NCBI GenBank assembly: GCA_020310875.1 | Contig: CM035415.1 | Span: forward strand, 124,001-188,000 | Direction: 5' to 3' | Source of the DNA: Ceratopteris richardii | Taxonomy: Eukaryota > Streptophyta > Polypodiopsida > Polypodiales > Pteridaceae | DNA: 64,000 bases | Shown here: piece after piece, positions 29,327-41,657 of the stretch | Numbering within the stretch: the first letter of the stretch is position 1 | Layout: each line of letters opens with the position of its first letter | Notes under the pieces: generated by a model | The model's database searches: none | Seen by the model: the letters and a program-made list of their open reading frames with translations, nothing else | Told to the model about the DNA's origin: nothing | Position numbers and translations under genes: made by a program

Positions 29327-30115
29327 CTTTAAAACAACATTTGCCAAATACTGAGAGTTGAATTTCTTTATATTCCTTGACAAACGACATTGGGTAACTA
29401 CACCAAGCTTAGTTTCAAACCTTCTCGTTAGCTCACCATAAGCAAGAGTCTTCTCATCCAGTATACATACAAGGATTTGCAGTGTACCAAAACTACCCTT
29501 TGCAGATATCTCCCTGGATGCTCTAGTACATACAGTATTTAAGCATCGCTCAAGTTGTGGACCTTCAAGCTCTTCCCTCCTACCATGGTAAGGGGAAACA
29601 GTAGTTGTGGATGCCTTGTTCATGCCACGTGCTTGACATCTACCAGATAAGGTAGCAATAATATCATCTGCTAGCCGAGACATACTTCTATCAAAACTGA
29701 TAAATGCCCAGTGATCAATGGTTCCACCTTCAACTAAGCATGACTCATTCATGTTCCATGAGCCAAACCTGGGAACAAGTTCTTCCTCTCTCTCTTTTTT
29801 TTTTTGCAAAACAATGTCACAAAACAAGAAGACAAAGGTTAGTATCAAAAAATGGTTTACATGTGTCAATGTGCTCTTGTGCCTGGAATTCTCAAATGTG
29901 TCTATGCACGGCCGTGTAATAGGCCCTATATTAATGCATACTTTGGAAGTGCATGACCTGAATGGTGCAAAAGACAGGGTTGTGCAAGAAGCACATGGTT
30001 GTCGCTCATCGAGGCTTTCGATGTTACTTGTTTGACGCCGACTGTGGTGGAGGTATCTGTTGGGTCTCGAAATGATGTAATTTGGCACTGTAGAGATCAC
30101 TTCAGCCGTCTTCAT
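29219..30115 (-). pseudogene. Captured Argonaute fragment (MID domain, AGO2/AGO7-like)
   Basis: The middle of this 298-residue ORF, encoded at about 29327-29790, matches the MID domain of plant Argonaute proteins, which holds the 5' end of small RNAs. In order it has FGSWNMNESCLVEGG, IDHWAFISFDR, a GM motif after a Cys, LQILVCILDEKTLAYGEL, RRFETKLGVVTQC and QYLANVVLK. FGSWN...VEGG...WAFISFDR and VTQC point to the AGO2/AGO3/AGO7 side. Of the four residues that contact the 5' phosphate, the Tyr (AYGEL), Gln (TQC) and last Lys (VVLK) are present; the Lys after Tyr is Thr here. There is no N, PAZ or PIWI catalytic part, so it cannot be a working slicer. Upstream residues are not Argonaute-like and may be intron or element sequence. 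It lies in the same orientation as element 2, between the Pol tail and the polypurine tract. Confidence 0.85.
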
Positions 30116-30199
30116 CTTTGGATGGTTTCTTAAATTTTGTATCCCATGTGGTTGGTTCCTTGGTTTTGTGGGGGCTACTAGTGCTTTTGGCTTCCATAC
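30116..30199 (-). other. Spacer between Pol tail and captured fragment
   Basis: This short non-coding stretch has no feature I recognise. Confidence 0.4.
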
Positions 30200-30811
30200 C
30201 TATACCATTGTGGCTGGTCTTCTAACCCTTGTTGAAGAGGCGAGTTGATCTGGTTTTAGTCTTGTTGTTTGGTTTTGACCCTTGCTCAGTCTTGGCTTCT
30301 TTGTTGCGACTTTTCTCATGTGGGAGAGCATAGATTGTTGTGTATGTAAGAGCTTCTTGGGTACCCATATTTGCAATTGTCCTTGTTGAGCTGCAGCTAA
30401 TTTCTTAGGCACCCAAACTTGTCGGATATCTTGTGGTTGAGTTTGTCCTAGCTTCTTCCTTCGTCTTCTGGCCTGGTTGGCTTTCCTGGATGGGATTTGT
30501 GGGGGCAAGGCTGGTGGTTGATCTCCTTTGCGTACCCAGATTTGCTTCATGCTCGGAACTGCTTTCTTGTTTAAGGGTGTCGTTCCATTTGCTATAGCAG
30601 TTGTCTTGAATTGTTGTGCTTGCTTCTTACGTTGAACTACTAGGGATGCTTTACTCTTTGAAAAAGAAGGAGGGTTTGCTTGCCTTTGCGTCTGTCCTTC
30701 CATGATTGAGTCCTTCTGGATCATAGAGCTTTTGACACATACAACATCTTGCTCGTGAAGATTCGTCTTAGAGGAAATAAGAGAGTGTGTGGTGCCATGA
30801 TCTATGAGCAT
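30200..30811 (-). pseudogene. Pol tail of element 2 with WVPK repeats
   Basis: This basic, glutamine-rich region encodes MKQIWVRKG, RQVWVPKK and QIWVPKK. It corresponds to the tail after the second protease of element 1 and supports coding selection on this motif in the family. It is broken. Confidence 0.78.
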
Positions 30812-30928
30812 GCAGTTCTCTAATTCTAATGTAATGCATTGTTCATGTACCCAAACTTGAAGAATTTGACTTCTTAGGTTTTAGTTAACTGCATGGTCAT
30901 AGATCCAATCTTGGCCCAAGACAAGTGG

Positions 30929-31243
30929 TTATGTAAGGTTCTCATCTTGACACACTAGCACTTTGACTTTCATTGGAACATCTTGAAGGTAGATGGGAAG
31001 TTCCACCTCGCCCAAACAAGGGGTTTCCACACCTCCCAATCCTATGAGATAAGCTTCTATGGGATTGATGTTCAACTGTAAGTCTTGGCAGTAGGATAGT
31101 CTAACTGCACTACTTGCTGCACCTGAGTCAATCAATGCTTTCACAATCCTGGCACCCTTTCCTTGTCCTATCTCTATGGTCACAAAGGGACGTCGGTTAA
31201 TGACTTGAGAAGTAGTTATGCTCGATTTTTGGCACATATTCAT
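30929..31243 (-). pseudogene. Second protease-like domain of element 2
   Basis: It encodes ALIDSGAASSAVRLSY, IEAYLIGLGGVETPCLGE, VELPIYLQD and VKVLVCQDEN, homologous to residues 1755-1860 of the element 1 Pol. It lies after integrase, as in elements 1 and 3. Conservation of the DSG loop and the flap-like IGLGG in a diverged copy argues that the domain was under selection. Confidence 0.8.
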
Positions 31244-31282
31244 GTGATATTTTCGGGCTTTTGAGTTGACATCTAGGCCTAG

Positions 31283-33568
31283 TCACCTTAACTTATTTCG
31301 CCTAATACGCTCTCTGGCCTCTGCCTGTGCTTCTTCCCTCACCCTTAACTCCTCTTCTTTTCGCTTTGTAGCAGTGTTGAGTCTCGTAAGCATATCCTCT
31401 GTAAGAGGTTCTTGGTATAACTTGACTCTACATCCACTAATATAGTTTGGCAAGATATCTCCTTCTAAAGTGGCCAACTGAACTCCACCGTTAGTGGAAA
31501 TTCTATTAATGATCATGGGTCCATATCCTCTTTTTTCCAACTTATGTGCATGTTGCTTTAGCGTATAAACCAGCACTAGGTCTCCTTCTTTCAATCCTTT
31601 ATGTTTGATGTGTGCATCAAAGTATGCCTTTTGTCTTTTCTTTGCAGCATAGATGCCTGCCGTCGCGCGTAGCCTTATCTCACCTAAGCGTTCTAGATCA
31701 AAGATCCTAGAGGACAATTCATGTCCATTCCACTTATGCTCTTCTGCTACTTTTAAGGCTGGGATGAGGAATTCCAATGGTAGAGCCGCATTCTGTCTGA
31801 AGACCATCTGAAATGGGGTGGCGTTGAGTACCATTTTATAGGTAACTCGATAAGCCCAAACAGCATGATGAAGTTGTTTGTCCCAATCAGAGCGTTTATT
31901 ATTTACCAGTTTTGTCAATATGTTACAAAGGATCTTATTGGTGCTTTTGGCTTGTCCGTTAGCTTGTGGGTGAGAGGGGGCAGACTTCTTATGTATCACC
32001 AAGAATTCTTGGAGAAGATTTTCAATGACTTCATTGAAGTGTGTGCCTCTATCGCTCACTAACTCTATTGGTAGTCCATATCTAGTGAACACATTCTCGA
32101 ATAAGAACTTAGCCATAGTTTGAGCATCATTATTTGTTGTGGCTTTCACTTCTACCCACTTGGTAAGGTAATATGTGGCTACAATAATATACTCTGCATG
32201 GGAGTTTCTAGCTGAGGAGTTAATAGGACCTACAAAATCTATACCCCATTTTGAGAATGCACGTCCTCCCATCATTGGCCTCAAAGGCATCTCATCTTTT
32301 CTAACTGGATATTGTGCACGTTGGCATGTGTCACATTTCTTCACATAGGTATATCCATCCATATGGAGAGTGGGCCACCAAAGTCCTGAGAATAGAATGG
32401 TCTTGATCACTCGGTCAGGACCAAAATGTCCACCTGCAACACCACTGTGTGTAGCCTCTAAGACCTTTAAATAGTCTGAGTCATGAACACACAGTCTTAA
32501 GTAACCATCTTTGCCTCTTCGGTATAGGTTGTCTCCTACTAAGGCATAGCCTTGAGACTCTTGCTCCATGCTTCGTCTTCTTGCTAGACTAGCCTCTTTG
32601 GGTAATCTTCCCGACCTCATAAACTCTACCAATGGAGCACTCCAATCAGGAATTAATGACACTTGATAAAGGGTTGCATGCTCCACTGGGGGTTTTTCCT
32701 GGCACACAAGACAATTCTTAATCCACTCATGAATTTCTTTGTCCATGCTACGCCAATACACTCCTAAACGTTTTAGATTCTGCAATGTTCGTTGTTTAGA
32801 ATAGTGATTGCCTAGAAATCCTTCATGGGCTTGTTGCAACCAGCTAGTATGTTCATCATCCTCGACACAACAAGCGAGTACACCCTCTGTATCTTGTTTG
32901 TACATGCTTCTTGCCAATATGTGATATTTTTGTGATTTTACAATTTCTTCTTGTGAGGTTTTCACATTCTTATTTGCGGGTCCAAAGGTGAGGACTGGTA
33001 CCAACTTATTTGCCCATTTGGGAACAGCTTCCAAATTGAACAGATAAGCATCAGGTAATTCATCAGACACTCCTTGCAGTGACTCTCCTGAAGTAATGCG
33101 AGAAAGGTGATCTGCCCGAAGGTGGGTTCTCCCTTTCCTGACAACAACTTCAAAGGCATATTCCATTAGTAAGAGGAACCATCTTACTAAGCGTCCAGTA
33201 TTGCAAGGTTTATTGACCAAATATAACAAAGCTTGATGATGAGTGAAAAACTTGAACTTGTTGGCCAATAAATAGTGGCTAAACTTCTTCACAGCATATA
33301 CCATGCCTAAGCCCTCTCGCTCAGTTGTGGTATAGTTTCGTTCAGCTGCGGTGAGCTGTCTACTAGCATATGCTATGGGCAAATCTAAGTTTCCTTCACC
33401 TGTTGGTTGTGCTAGCACACATCCTATGGCGTGATTGGATGCATCCACATGGACATGGAATGGTTTATTCCAATCAGGAGTGGTCATTATTGGTGCTGTG
33501 CACAAACGTTTCTTCAGTTCATTGAATGAATTCTCGCATTCATCGTTCCACTCAAAATTAGACAACAA
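31283..33568 (-). pseudogene. RNase H and integrase region of element 2
   Basis: This 761-codon stretch encodes the RNase H end (HVHVDASNHAIGCVLAQ, near 33440) and two HHCC-type modules: first near 32690-32850 with GVYWRSM and CLVC, second near 32310-32460 with LWWPTL and CDTC. The integrase core follows (GIDFVGPI, VSDRGTHF, GQAKSTNK) with a C-terminal basic end. The domain order matches element 1, including the doubled zinc modules. It is part of a broken element. Confidence 0.88.
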
Positions 33569-33595
33569 GGCATAAAGGGGTCTAGCTATGATCGC

Positions 33596-34519
33596 TTACA
33601 TGTGGATAAACCTACGGTAGTATCCACAATGTCCCATAAAGGCTTGTACCTCTTTAACATTCCTTGGCCTTGGTAGCTCCGCTATGGCTTGTACCTTATC
33701 TTCATCTGTTGAGATTCCATTCTTAGAAACAATATGACCTAAGATTTTACCTTGATGCACCATGAACACACACTTTTCTGGGTTCAGACACACTCGATAT
33801 TCTCTACACTTGTTGAAGATTTGTCTGAGCTCAAGGATGTGAAATCTTCTTTCTTGGGAATGAGCACATAAATCATCCACATACACTTCTAAGCTCTTTC
33901 GCAAGAACTCTTTGAAGACATGACACATGAGCCTTTGGAATGTTGCAGGTGCATTGGTGAGCCCAAATGGCATCACACAAAATGCAAAGATTCCCCACCC
34001 TGTGGCAAAAGCTGTTTTGTGTTGATCTTCTGGGGCAATGGCTACTTGATTGTAACCTGAAAATCCATCAAGGAAGCTATAAACTTCCTTGCCTGCAACA
34101 CACTCCAATAGGTGTTCCGTGATTGGAAGTGGATAACTATCTCTTATCGTAGCGGCATTAACTTTTTTAATGTTAATACACACTCGCAACTTCCCGTTCT
34201 TCTTGGGCACCACTACAATGGGGGACACCCATTCAATATGCTCAATCTCATAGATGAATCCAGCTTCAATCAGCCTATCAATTTCTTCTTTTATTTTGGC
34301 TGCATATGTATCATTATATGTGTAGGGCTTCTGTTTGGCGGGCTTGGCATCAGCAGTCATGGGGATGGTATGAGAGCAAATTCTTGGATCTACCCCTTTC
34401 AAGTCTCTAAAGTGCCACACAAACACATCCCTATATTCCCTTAATAGAGCTACGAGCTCCATTTCTTCTCTTGCACTTAGGTCATCTCCTATATATGTGC
34501 ATCTCTTTGTTCTCTTCAA
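33596..34519 (-). pseudogene. Reverse transcriptase region of element 2
   Basis: It encodes the Ty3 reverse transcriptase palm with KLRVCINIKKVNAA, YSFLDGFSGYNQVAIAPED, FGLTNAPATFQRLM and LEVYVDDLCAHS. Its similarity to element 1 is high. The order relative to flanking regions is normal. Confidence 0.9.
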
Positions 34520-34901
34520 TGGTCACTACAATTTTCTTGGTCTTTTCTTTAATATCATATGATTCTCCTATGATGGACTCTCTCTTAGGCATTCGTACCA
34601 AATTTTTGCAGTCGTCAACTTCATATTTCTTGAAGTTTTCTGGTACTTCAGACAATGATTCCTCCTCTTCTTGTTTCACTGCTTTTCTTTTCTTTTTCTT
34701 TTGACTGCTCTCACTTCCATCCTTTGAATATACCGTTTTAATACTTGTGAGAGGCTCTTCTTCTTTCTGGGTGAACACTCCTATATCTTCTAGATAGTGC
34801 TACTTTGAGTTAAAGCAACTATCCATCACAATGGACTCTATATCATCGTCATTCTCTTCTTCTTTTATAACATCACTAGGGTCACATTCTTCTAGCAAGG
34901 G

Positions 34902-35783
34902 CTAACACATGAACACTGAGATATCATAACCCTCCTCATCACAATGAGGTGTCCACTGTTCCTCGTTGACAGCAATGTCCATGGTGGCTAAGATTTCAGG
35001 CCAGCCATGAGGCTCAAATTCCTCATCTGGAAAGATCATCGGTGTGTAGGTTGGGTCCCTAACTGGTCTATCTCCTGGCGAAGTTCCTTCTTCTCTTGCC
35101 TTTAAACGTTTTTCCGCTTCCTCTACGACCTTGCACATCCACAAATGAGTATCTTCATGTAGCCATGATGGATCAGGTGAACTTTCAGAATGCATAGAGA
35201 TGGAATCTTCTTTCACTTTGTGGATAGGATTCCATTGTAGGGGTGGTACATCTCTGAAGGAGTAATCCTTCAAATTGACCTTGGTGGTGACCCCTAAGTG
35301 CTGCAAGTACAAGGAGTTGGTTCCCCAATCATGTACTATTTGCAATTGTAGGGAGGGTCTTCCTAGGATCATCTCATAAACATTATTTTTCTCAAAGTCA
35401 CATATAGCAAATGTGTGCTCAAAATCTATGCCACAAGTGGTTAGAGTTATTCCTTCGAGCAATCCTAGAGGTCTTTCAAAATGATCGTCTGCCATTTTAA
35501 GCTTCATTCTAGTTGGTCTTAATGTGGGTTTGCCCCATTGCTTCCACAAGGAGGTGGTCGCAATAGCAACACCAGCACCTGAATCTATGATTGTTTTGGT
35601 TGTGTAACCTTGGTAGGTGATTGGAAGATAAGTATTACCTTCTTCACCCTCACACATGTCTCCTATTTTATCGAGAGGTATCTCTGGAACTTTTTGTGTA
35701 GAGCCTATTTTTGGCATATGGGAATCAAGTTCTGGGACCTGATCCTTCACATGATTCCATAGCTCGGGTTTTTCTTTTAGCAA
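34902..35783 (-). pseudogene. First protease region of element 2
   Basis: It encodes IIDSGAGVAIATTSLWKQW and MILGRPSL, followed by the acidic linker toward reverse transcriptase. It is the standard Ty3 protease position. It belongs to a broken element. Confidence 0.86.
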
Positions 35784-35854
35784 CTATTTATAGTCAGATG
35801 ACACTGAACCTTAGCATTCTTCACGACATCGGTGTTCCTTGGAACCACAGAGTC

Positions 35855-38800
35855 TTAATTCCTTACCAATATTGTGGGAGCTCTGATCTCAAGAGATTCA
35901 GATTCCCAAGGGCCTGGAAATTGAGGCAGTTCTTCTAAGGTATTAGATTCAAAATCTAATCTTTTGTCTTCTTGTCGTTCTGCTTCATCTCCATAAATAG
36001 ATGGAATTTCTTGGGGAAATTGATCATGAAGGTCATCAATCTCACGAATAAGAGGGGAATTACCCTTCTCCTTGGCCCATTTCTCTTCTTGTATTCCCCG
36101 CAAGAACTCTTGAGAGTATTGTTGAAATTAAGGAGGTATTCCAGCATCCGTGTAATTAGGAACATAAGCTCCCAGCGGTGGTGAGCTTTTTCTCTCAATA
36201 ACTGGTTGAGCCTGTGGAGGTAAAGTATCTTGTGGTTTGTTTACCAACTGCTCTAATCTTTCTAGTAAGCCCTGGAAATGCGAATCCAATTTGACAGAGT
36301 TTGTCTGATTGAACTTTTGACTAGTCTCAAGTATAGCTTGAGCTTGTTCTACCATTTTCATGCACATTTTCATCCGTTCAATCTCTAAATCCGCTCTAGG
36401 GTAACTCTTGTCTAGGTTTGCAGTTGTTGGCCCTTCTTGAAGGCAAGCCTGGTAGGCCTTGAACATCATATCCAAGCCTTCTGGGGTTGGATCTGTAAGA
36501 ACAGACCCTGGTTGTGGTTTATTTACAATGGGTGCTAGGATGGGATGAGGTGGAGTGGATGGAGTTTCGGCATCCGAGGGACTTTGAGATGCAATGTCTT
36601 CTATCTTTGTTTTCGCTTCTTTCAGGCTTTCTTCTAGTTCTGATAACTTTTTATTCCATTTGCGATTGCCTTTCTCCCTGGTATCCTTCCATGTTCTTGT
36701 TTTCCTCTTACTAGGCTCTCCTGATTCACTCGACTCTGATTGCTCTACTGGTTTATCTTGTTTTAAGGCTTGTGCTCTAGTGACAGCTTGTATAGGAGCC
36801 ACAGTACTGCTACTTGAACTTGAATCCGCCACTAAGCCTACCACATTAATGGGTGTAATCTTGGGTGCGCTGGAGGGGTTTCTTGGACAATCTCTGGGGA
36901 GATGGTCTTTTCCACATTCAGGACAAAAAGCTTGTATTGTGATATCCTGACCTTGACTCAGAGATGATGGGTGGGGACAACCACGAATTAAATGGTCACC
37001 TTGACATCTGAAACAAGATCCTCTAGGGGCTTGTGATCTCATTTGTCTCAATTGGGGCCTAGGGTTAGGATTTATGTACCTGACATTGGAGTATTCTGGC
37101 TCCCAATTTTGCTCCATAGGTGGTGCCTCATATTGATACGAGTAAATCTCACTATGCTCAGGTGACTGAGTGTAATAAGCATGTGGACTACCTTCATGGG
37201 AGTAATCTGAACTATGAGCATGAGAGTCATTATCTGGTATCAATGTGGTTAGTGGGACCAATGCTCTATTTGGATTTTCCTCTCCCACGGTATACTTGAC
37301 TGGAATCACGTTGGCAGGAGCTGGTGGTTGGTTTCCCAAGACTGGTTGTGGCCTATATTGTGCCTGATATTGTTGTTGTGGTCGATAATATGGATGTTGG
37401 TATTGGTTCTAATACCTACCTTGTTGGTAAGGTTGCTGATAAGTTTGTCTAACATCCTGCCTATTGTAGGGACAATCTTGAGCCGTGTGGTTCGTGTATT
37501 TTCTCTCAATAGTGCAATATGGAGCATTCCTTTCTCTAATGTTTTGGTTTTGCATTGGGCATACGTTAGCCATGTGGTCCCCTCCGCAGGTATAACATCG
37601 GTTCAATGAGGTGACTCTTTGTGTTTGTCTATTTTGGACTCCTAGCTTCTTGGCAACTTGCTCAGCTATCTCATCTATTTTCGTGGAGATTTTTGAAGTA
37701 TGACTAGTAGAACTATCAGAATCCTTATAGAGTTTGGACGATCCTAACTCCTCACCCAAGTTATCTTCTATGTCAATGCACGTCCGCACACACTCTTCTA
37801 TGGATCTGGGCTCTTTCAAGTACACATATGATCTCAACTTTGTGCTCAGTAAACCATCTAAGAACAAAGCCACTTGTTTGGCTCGTGTGGGTAACTATGG
37901 AGCAGGGCATCTTTCTAGGTATTTTCTAAACCTTCTACCTGCTAGTCGCACTGTTTCTTGGGGTGTCTGCTTGAAACTGTGGATCAAAGATTATGTGCTA
38001 TGCCTGATACCACTCTTGGAAAATTCTACAATGAATTCCTCTAGCAGCTAACCTATATCATGATAGTTGCGACTACTCAGTGGTTGAAACCAAGCTAAGG
38101 CAGTGCCCTTAAGAGTCAAACCAAATGCCTCGTACTAGGTGAACAAATCCTCAACCTGTTCAGCTCTTAACACTTGTTTGAACTCGGCCACATGATCATA
38201 AGGATCTCCTGTCTCGTCAAAATAATTTTTCATTGCCTTGATCACTTGAGTGGGTCTAAGGGTTCTTGTGTGCTCTCGGGGTCTAGGCAATGGAAAATCC
38301 TGTTCATCTCTTTGTTGCCTATGTGCTTGATGTATCTCTCTTTCAGGTCTTACATTTTCAACTCGTGATCTATTCCTACCCACAGGGTGTGCAAAACTTA
38401 CCTCAGGTCTCTCTCTATTTCTTTCTCTCTGGGCTTCATGAGCTTGGGATGATCCTACTCCTTAAAGGCCATGGGAAACATTGGATCTTGGTGGAGGGAA
38501 AATCAATTCACTCTTCCAAGTATATGCATGTCTATCATGTTCTGTTACCAAGAATATCTTCTCTGATGTGTTATCCAGGTAGGCAACTTTGTCTGGTATC
38601 TCAGGATCTTTGAATTCATAGATGATGACTATGCCCAGTTGGCTAGGTTGATCTAGTTTGAATCTCCAAAAGGCTTCCTTTGTTTCTCTATTCAAGAATA
38701 GTTCTATGCTTTTGTTGTCTTGAGGGATCCAATCTGGAGTGATCACTCTGGTCAAAACTGACTTACCTCTAGGCGTCTGGGGTCCTTGTCCTACATTTCC

Positions 38801-39268
38801 TTATTCTAGGTCTCCTATCTCATTCTCATGAATGATATTTCCAAACTCATCAGTCCTATCTGGTAGGTTGGTGACCACATACATGGTTCCTTCCTTATCA
38901 ATGTATGAACCCTCTTCGAACTTGACCACCGGGTGTTCAAGTCCAAAGGGTTGATCTGGATTTTTGAGTTGGACCACTGATCGCCTCAAGCCATCCTCAT
39001 AGATGCGAGCACCTAATCGGTTGGTACGAATGTATTCCAATTGTGTCTTATAGGGACCTTTTGGTGTTTGTAGATGGGCAGTTCTTGAGCCACCTGCAGG
39101 TTTCCCCATGCTAAAAGACATTTCTGAGTCACTTGTGTCAGAGTCTAGTACATAAGGACAACCACTTAGTTGTTGTGCCCAAGACTTAGGTGTATGGTTG
39201 ACACTAGACTGAGAAGATCTAATGCTTTGTCTATCCTTGCCTAGGTTTCTACCAGATCTCAGGTTCAT
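35855..39268 (-). pseudogene. Gag region of element 2
   Basis: Read from 39268 (MNLRSGRNLGKD) to lower coordinates, the region has several parts. The family N-terminal domain includes RTNRLGARIYEDGLRRS. The Gag domain includes YDHVAEFKQVLRAEQVEDLF and LFLDGLLSTKLRSYVYLKEP. Zinc knuckles are CYTCGGDHMANVC, the degenerate CTIERKYTNHTAQDC, CFRCQGDHLIRGC and CPECGKDHLPRDC. The C-terminal helix (DLEIERMKMCMKMVEQAQA) follows. Knuckle spacing is the same as in element 1. It is broken in several places. Confidence 0.88.
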
Positions 39269-39470
39269 AAGCTTTGGTTAAGAGTCCAAAATTTTCCCTT
39301 GGTATGGTTCAAAATTCTTTGGAGTCCCCTTGGGTTCCAGGTCCCACCTGAAGGTCAACTTCAAATTATCCTATGTGAAAATCAACGCATTATTCTTATA
39401 AAAAATAGTTGAGGCCGAAACAAGCTTTCCAACGAGCTATAGAGCTCAAAAATGGACTTTGGATTATGAG
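39269..39470 (-). other. Short leader remnant of element 2
   Basis: About 200 bp upstream of gag match the leader of element 1, including the reverse complement of GAGCTC and AGCTTTCCAACGAGCT words. It stops at a head-to-head junction with satellite sequence; no primer site or LTR follows. Confidence 0.65.
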
Positions 39471-41245
39471 ATCTGTTTTTTGAGCTCTAGAGCTTGTTGG
39501 AAAGCTCTTGGTGAATACTACACGGCAATGTCTCGCCTATCACGACATACCAAAGCACGAGAGATGATAGACCTCGTCTATCACAATAGACCTCGTTTAT
39601 CATGACAGACAGATCCCCATGATAAATTGTGTTTATCGGGATAGATCAAAACACGACAGACGATAGACCCCATCTATCGTGACAGACACCGTCTATCGCG
39701 ATGGACGATAGTCATGATCTATCACGATAGACAGAGCCCTATGATAGATACCGTCTATCATGATAGACAACATCTATCGTGATAGACAAGAAACATGATG
39801 GACGATAGACCCCATCTATCATGACAGAGAGGCCCACGACAGAAGACAATCAAGGTCTATCGTGAAAGACACCCATCTATCGCAATAGACAGAGCCCCAC
39901 AATAGATACCATATATCACGATAGGCACCATCTATCACTATAGATAGGCCCACGCTACAGTCAGCATATATCGTGACAAACACCATCTATCGCGATAGAC
40001 AGGCATATTTGGCAAAAATTAAAGTGCTAATTTTTTTGAAAATTTGTGCTAAATTTTGGGCATATTTGCACTCTCAATTATCCATACAATTACTAAGGCG
40101 GTAGACAAAATGCACTAAAATCCTGAAAGGTTCTGGTTGTCTGTTTTAACCCCCTTAACCCTGAATTGAGATAACTTTTTCATATGAAATCTGTTTTATG
40201 ATCTCTAGAGCTTTTTTGAAAGCTAGTGGTGAATACTACATGGCAATATCCCGCCTATCATGTTAGGCCAAAACACGACAGATCATAGACCTCGTCTATC
40301 ATGACAGACCTCATCTATCATGATAGACAGAGCTCCGCGACAAATTATGTCTATCGCGACATACCAAAACACGACGGACAATAGACAGCATCTATCGCGA
40401 CAAACGACAGTCATGGTCTATCCCGACAGACACCCGTCTATCACGACAGAAAGAGCCCCACATAGATACCCTCTATCGTGATGGACATCGTCTATCAAAA
40501 TAGATAGGAAACGTGACGGACGATAGACCCCGTCTATCACGATTGAAAGGCCAACGACACACGACGATCATGGTCTATCATGATAAACACCCGTCAATCG
40601 CAATAGACAGAGCTCCATGATAGATATCGTATATTGCAACGGACACCATCTATTGCAATAAACAGGCTGACGTGACAGCCAGCGTCTATCGCGACAGACA
40701 TCACCTATCGTGATAGACAAGCATATTTGGCAAAAATTAAAGTGCTTATTTTTTTGAAAATTTGTGCTAAATTTTGGGCATATTTTCACTCTTAATTATC
40801 CATACAATTACTAAGCCTTAGACAAAATGCACTAAAATCCTGAAAAGGTGTTGATTGTCTGTTTTAACCCCCTGAACCCTGTTTTGATATAACTTTTTAA
40901 TATGAAATCCATTTTTTGAGCTCTAGAGCTTATTTGGAAAGCTCGTGGTGAATACTACATGGCAATATCCCGTCTATCACGATAGACCAAAGAACGATAG
41001 AGGATAGACCTCATCTATCGCAACAGACCTCGTCTATCATGACAAATAGAGCCCTGCGATAAATTGTGTCTATCGCGATAGACCAAAACACGACGGACGA
41101 GAGACCCCGTCTATTGTTATAGACGAAACTCACGGTCTATCATGATAGACACCCATCTATCATGATAGAAAAAGCCCCATGGTAGATACCGTCTATTGCA
41201 ATAGACACCGTGTATCGCGATAGACAAGAAACAGGACGACCGATA
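39471..41245 (+). repeat. Satellite array B, left part
   Basis: This has the same monomer type and orientation as 1-6926, with conserved blocks near 40017 and 40735 (718 bp apart). It begins inside the conserved block with ATCTGTTTTTTGAGCTC, directly opposed to the element 2 leader, and ends at the Copia target duplication CGATA (41241-41245). Confidence 0.92.
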
Positions 41246-41405
41246 TGTTGGAGAAACAATCACTAATTGGACATATATTTGAAGGTCAAATCTTAGGAAG
41301 AAAACCCCATGCCTATGTGAAGGGACAAATTCACAAGTGTATCATATTTGTAAAGATAGTTCACTTTAGTTCTAGAAGTTTTTTAAAATCACGAGAATGA
41401 GAAAG

Positions 41406-41415
41406 TCTATATAAG
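41406..41415 (+). promoter_or_regulatory. TATA-like box in Copia LTR
   Basis: TCTATATAAG is conserved in all four Copia LTRs of the window (also near 43405, 48930 and 52510). It lies about 160 bp from the LTR start, a plausible U3 promoter position. Confidence 0.6.
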
Positions 41416-41657
41416 TTAGTTAGTATTAACTGACGCGGTGAGAAGAAGAAGGAGGAAGACAATGAGAAAGTGAGAAGAACTCATTTTTGTATGACTGAGT
41501 ATAGTCGGGCTTCTCTGAGCGAGAAAGCACTTGTAAACTTCTGAGTTTTTATAGTTATGACAAGAACTAGTTAAAGTTCTGTGTATAAGTCTTCTTCCTC
41601 CATCTCCAGTGTTTGTCTTCTGTGTAATGATTTGAAAGGTTGAAGTTTTCCAAGCAA

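Larger units (their letters stand above)
28075..39470 (-). mobile_element. Ty3-type LTR retrotransposon, element 2 (old, with Argonaute capture)
   Basis: This - strand element has a 3' LTR (28075-28677), polypurine tract, a remnant of the 3' ORF tail, an Argonaute fragment, the Pol tail, second protease, integrase, RNase H, reverse transcriptase, first protease and gag (start at 39268). The left end inserts into element 0. At its 5' side only about 200 bp of leader are seen before satellite sequence begins; no 5' LTR or primer site is present. It is the same family as element 1 but clearly diverged, with well over ten breaks. It lacks most of the 3' ORF cassette. Confidence 0.92.

Noticed and set aside
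29770-30115. N-terminal part of the 298-residue ORF as more Argonaute sequence
   Set aside because: Residues before the FGSWN motif do not match Argonaute and include low-complexity lysine/glutamate sequence. Intron or element DNA is more likely.
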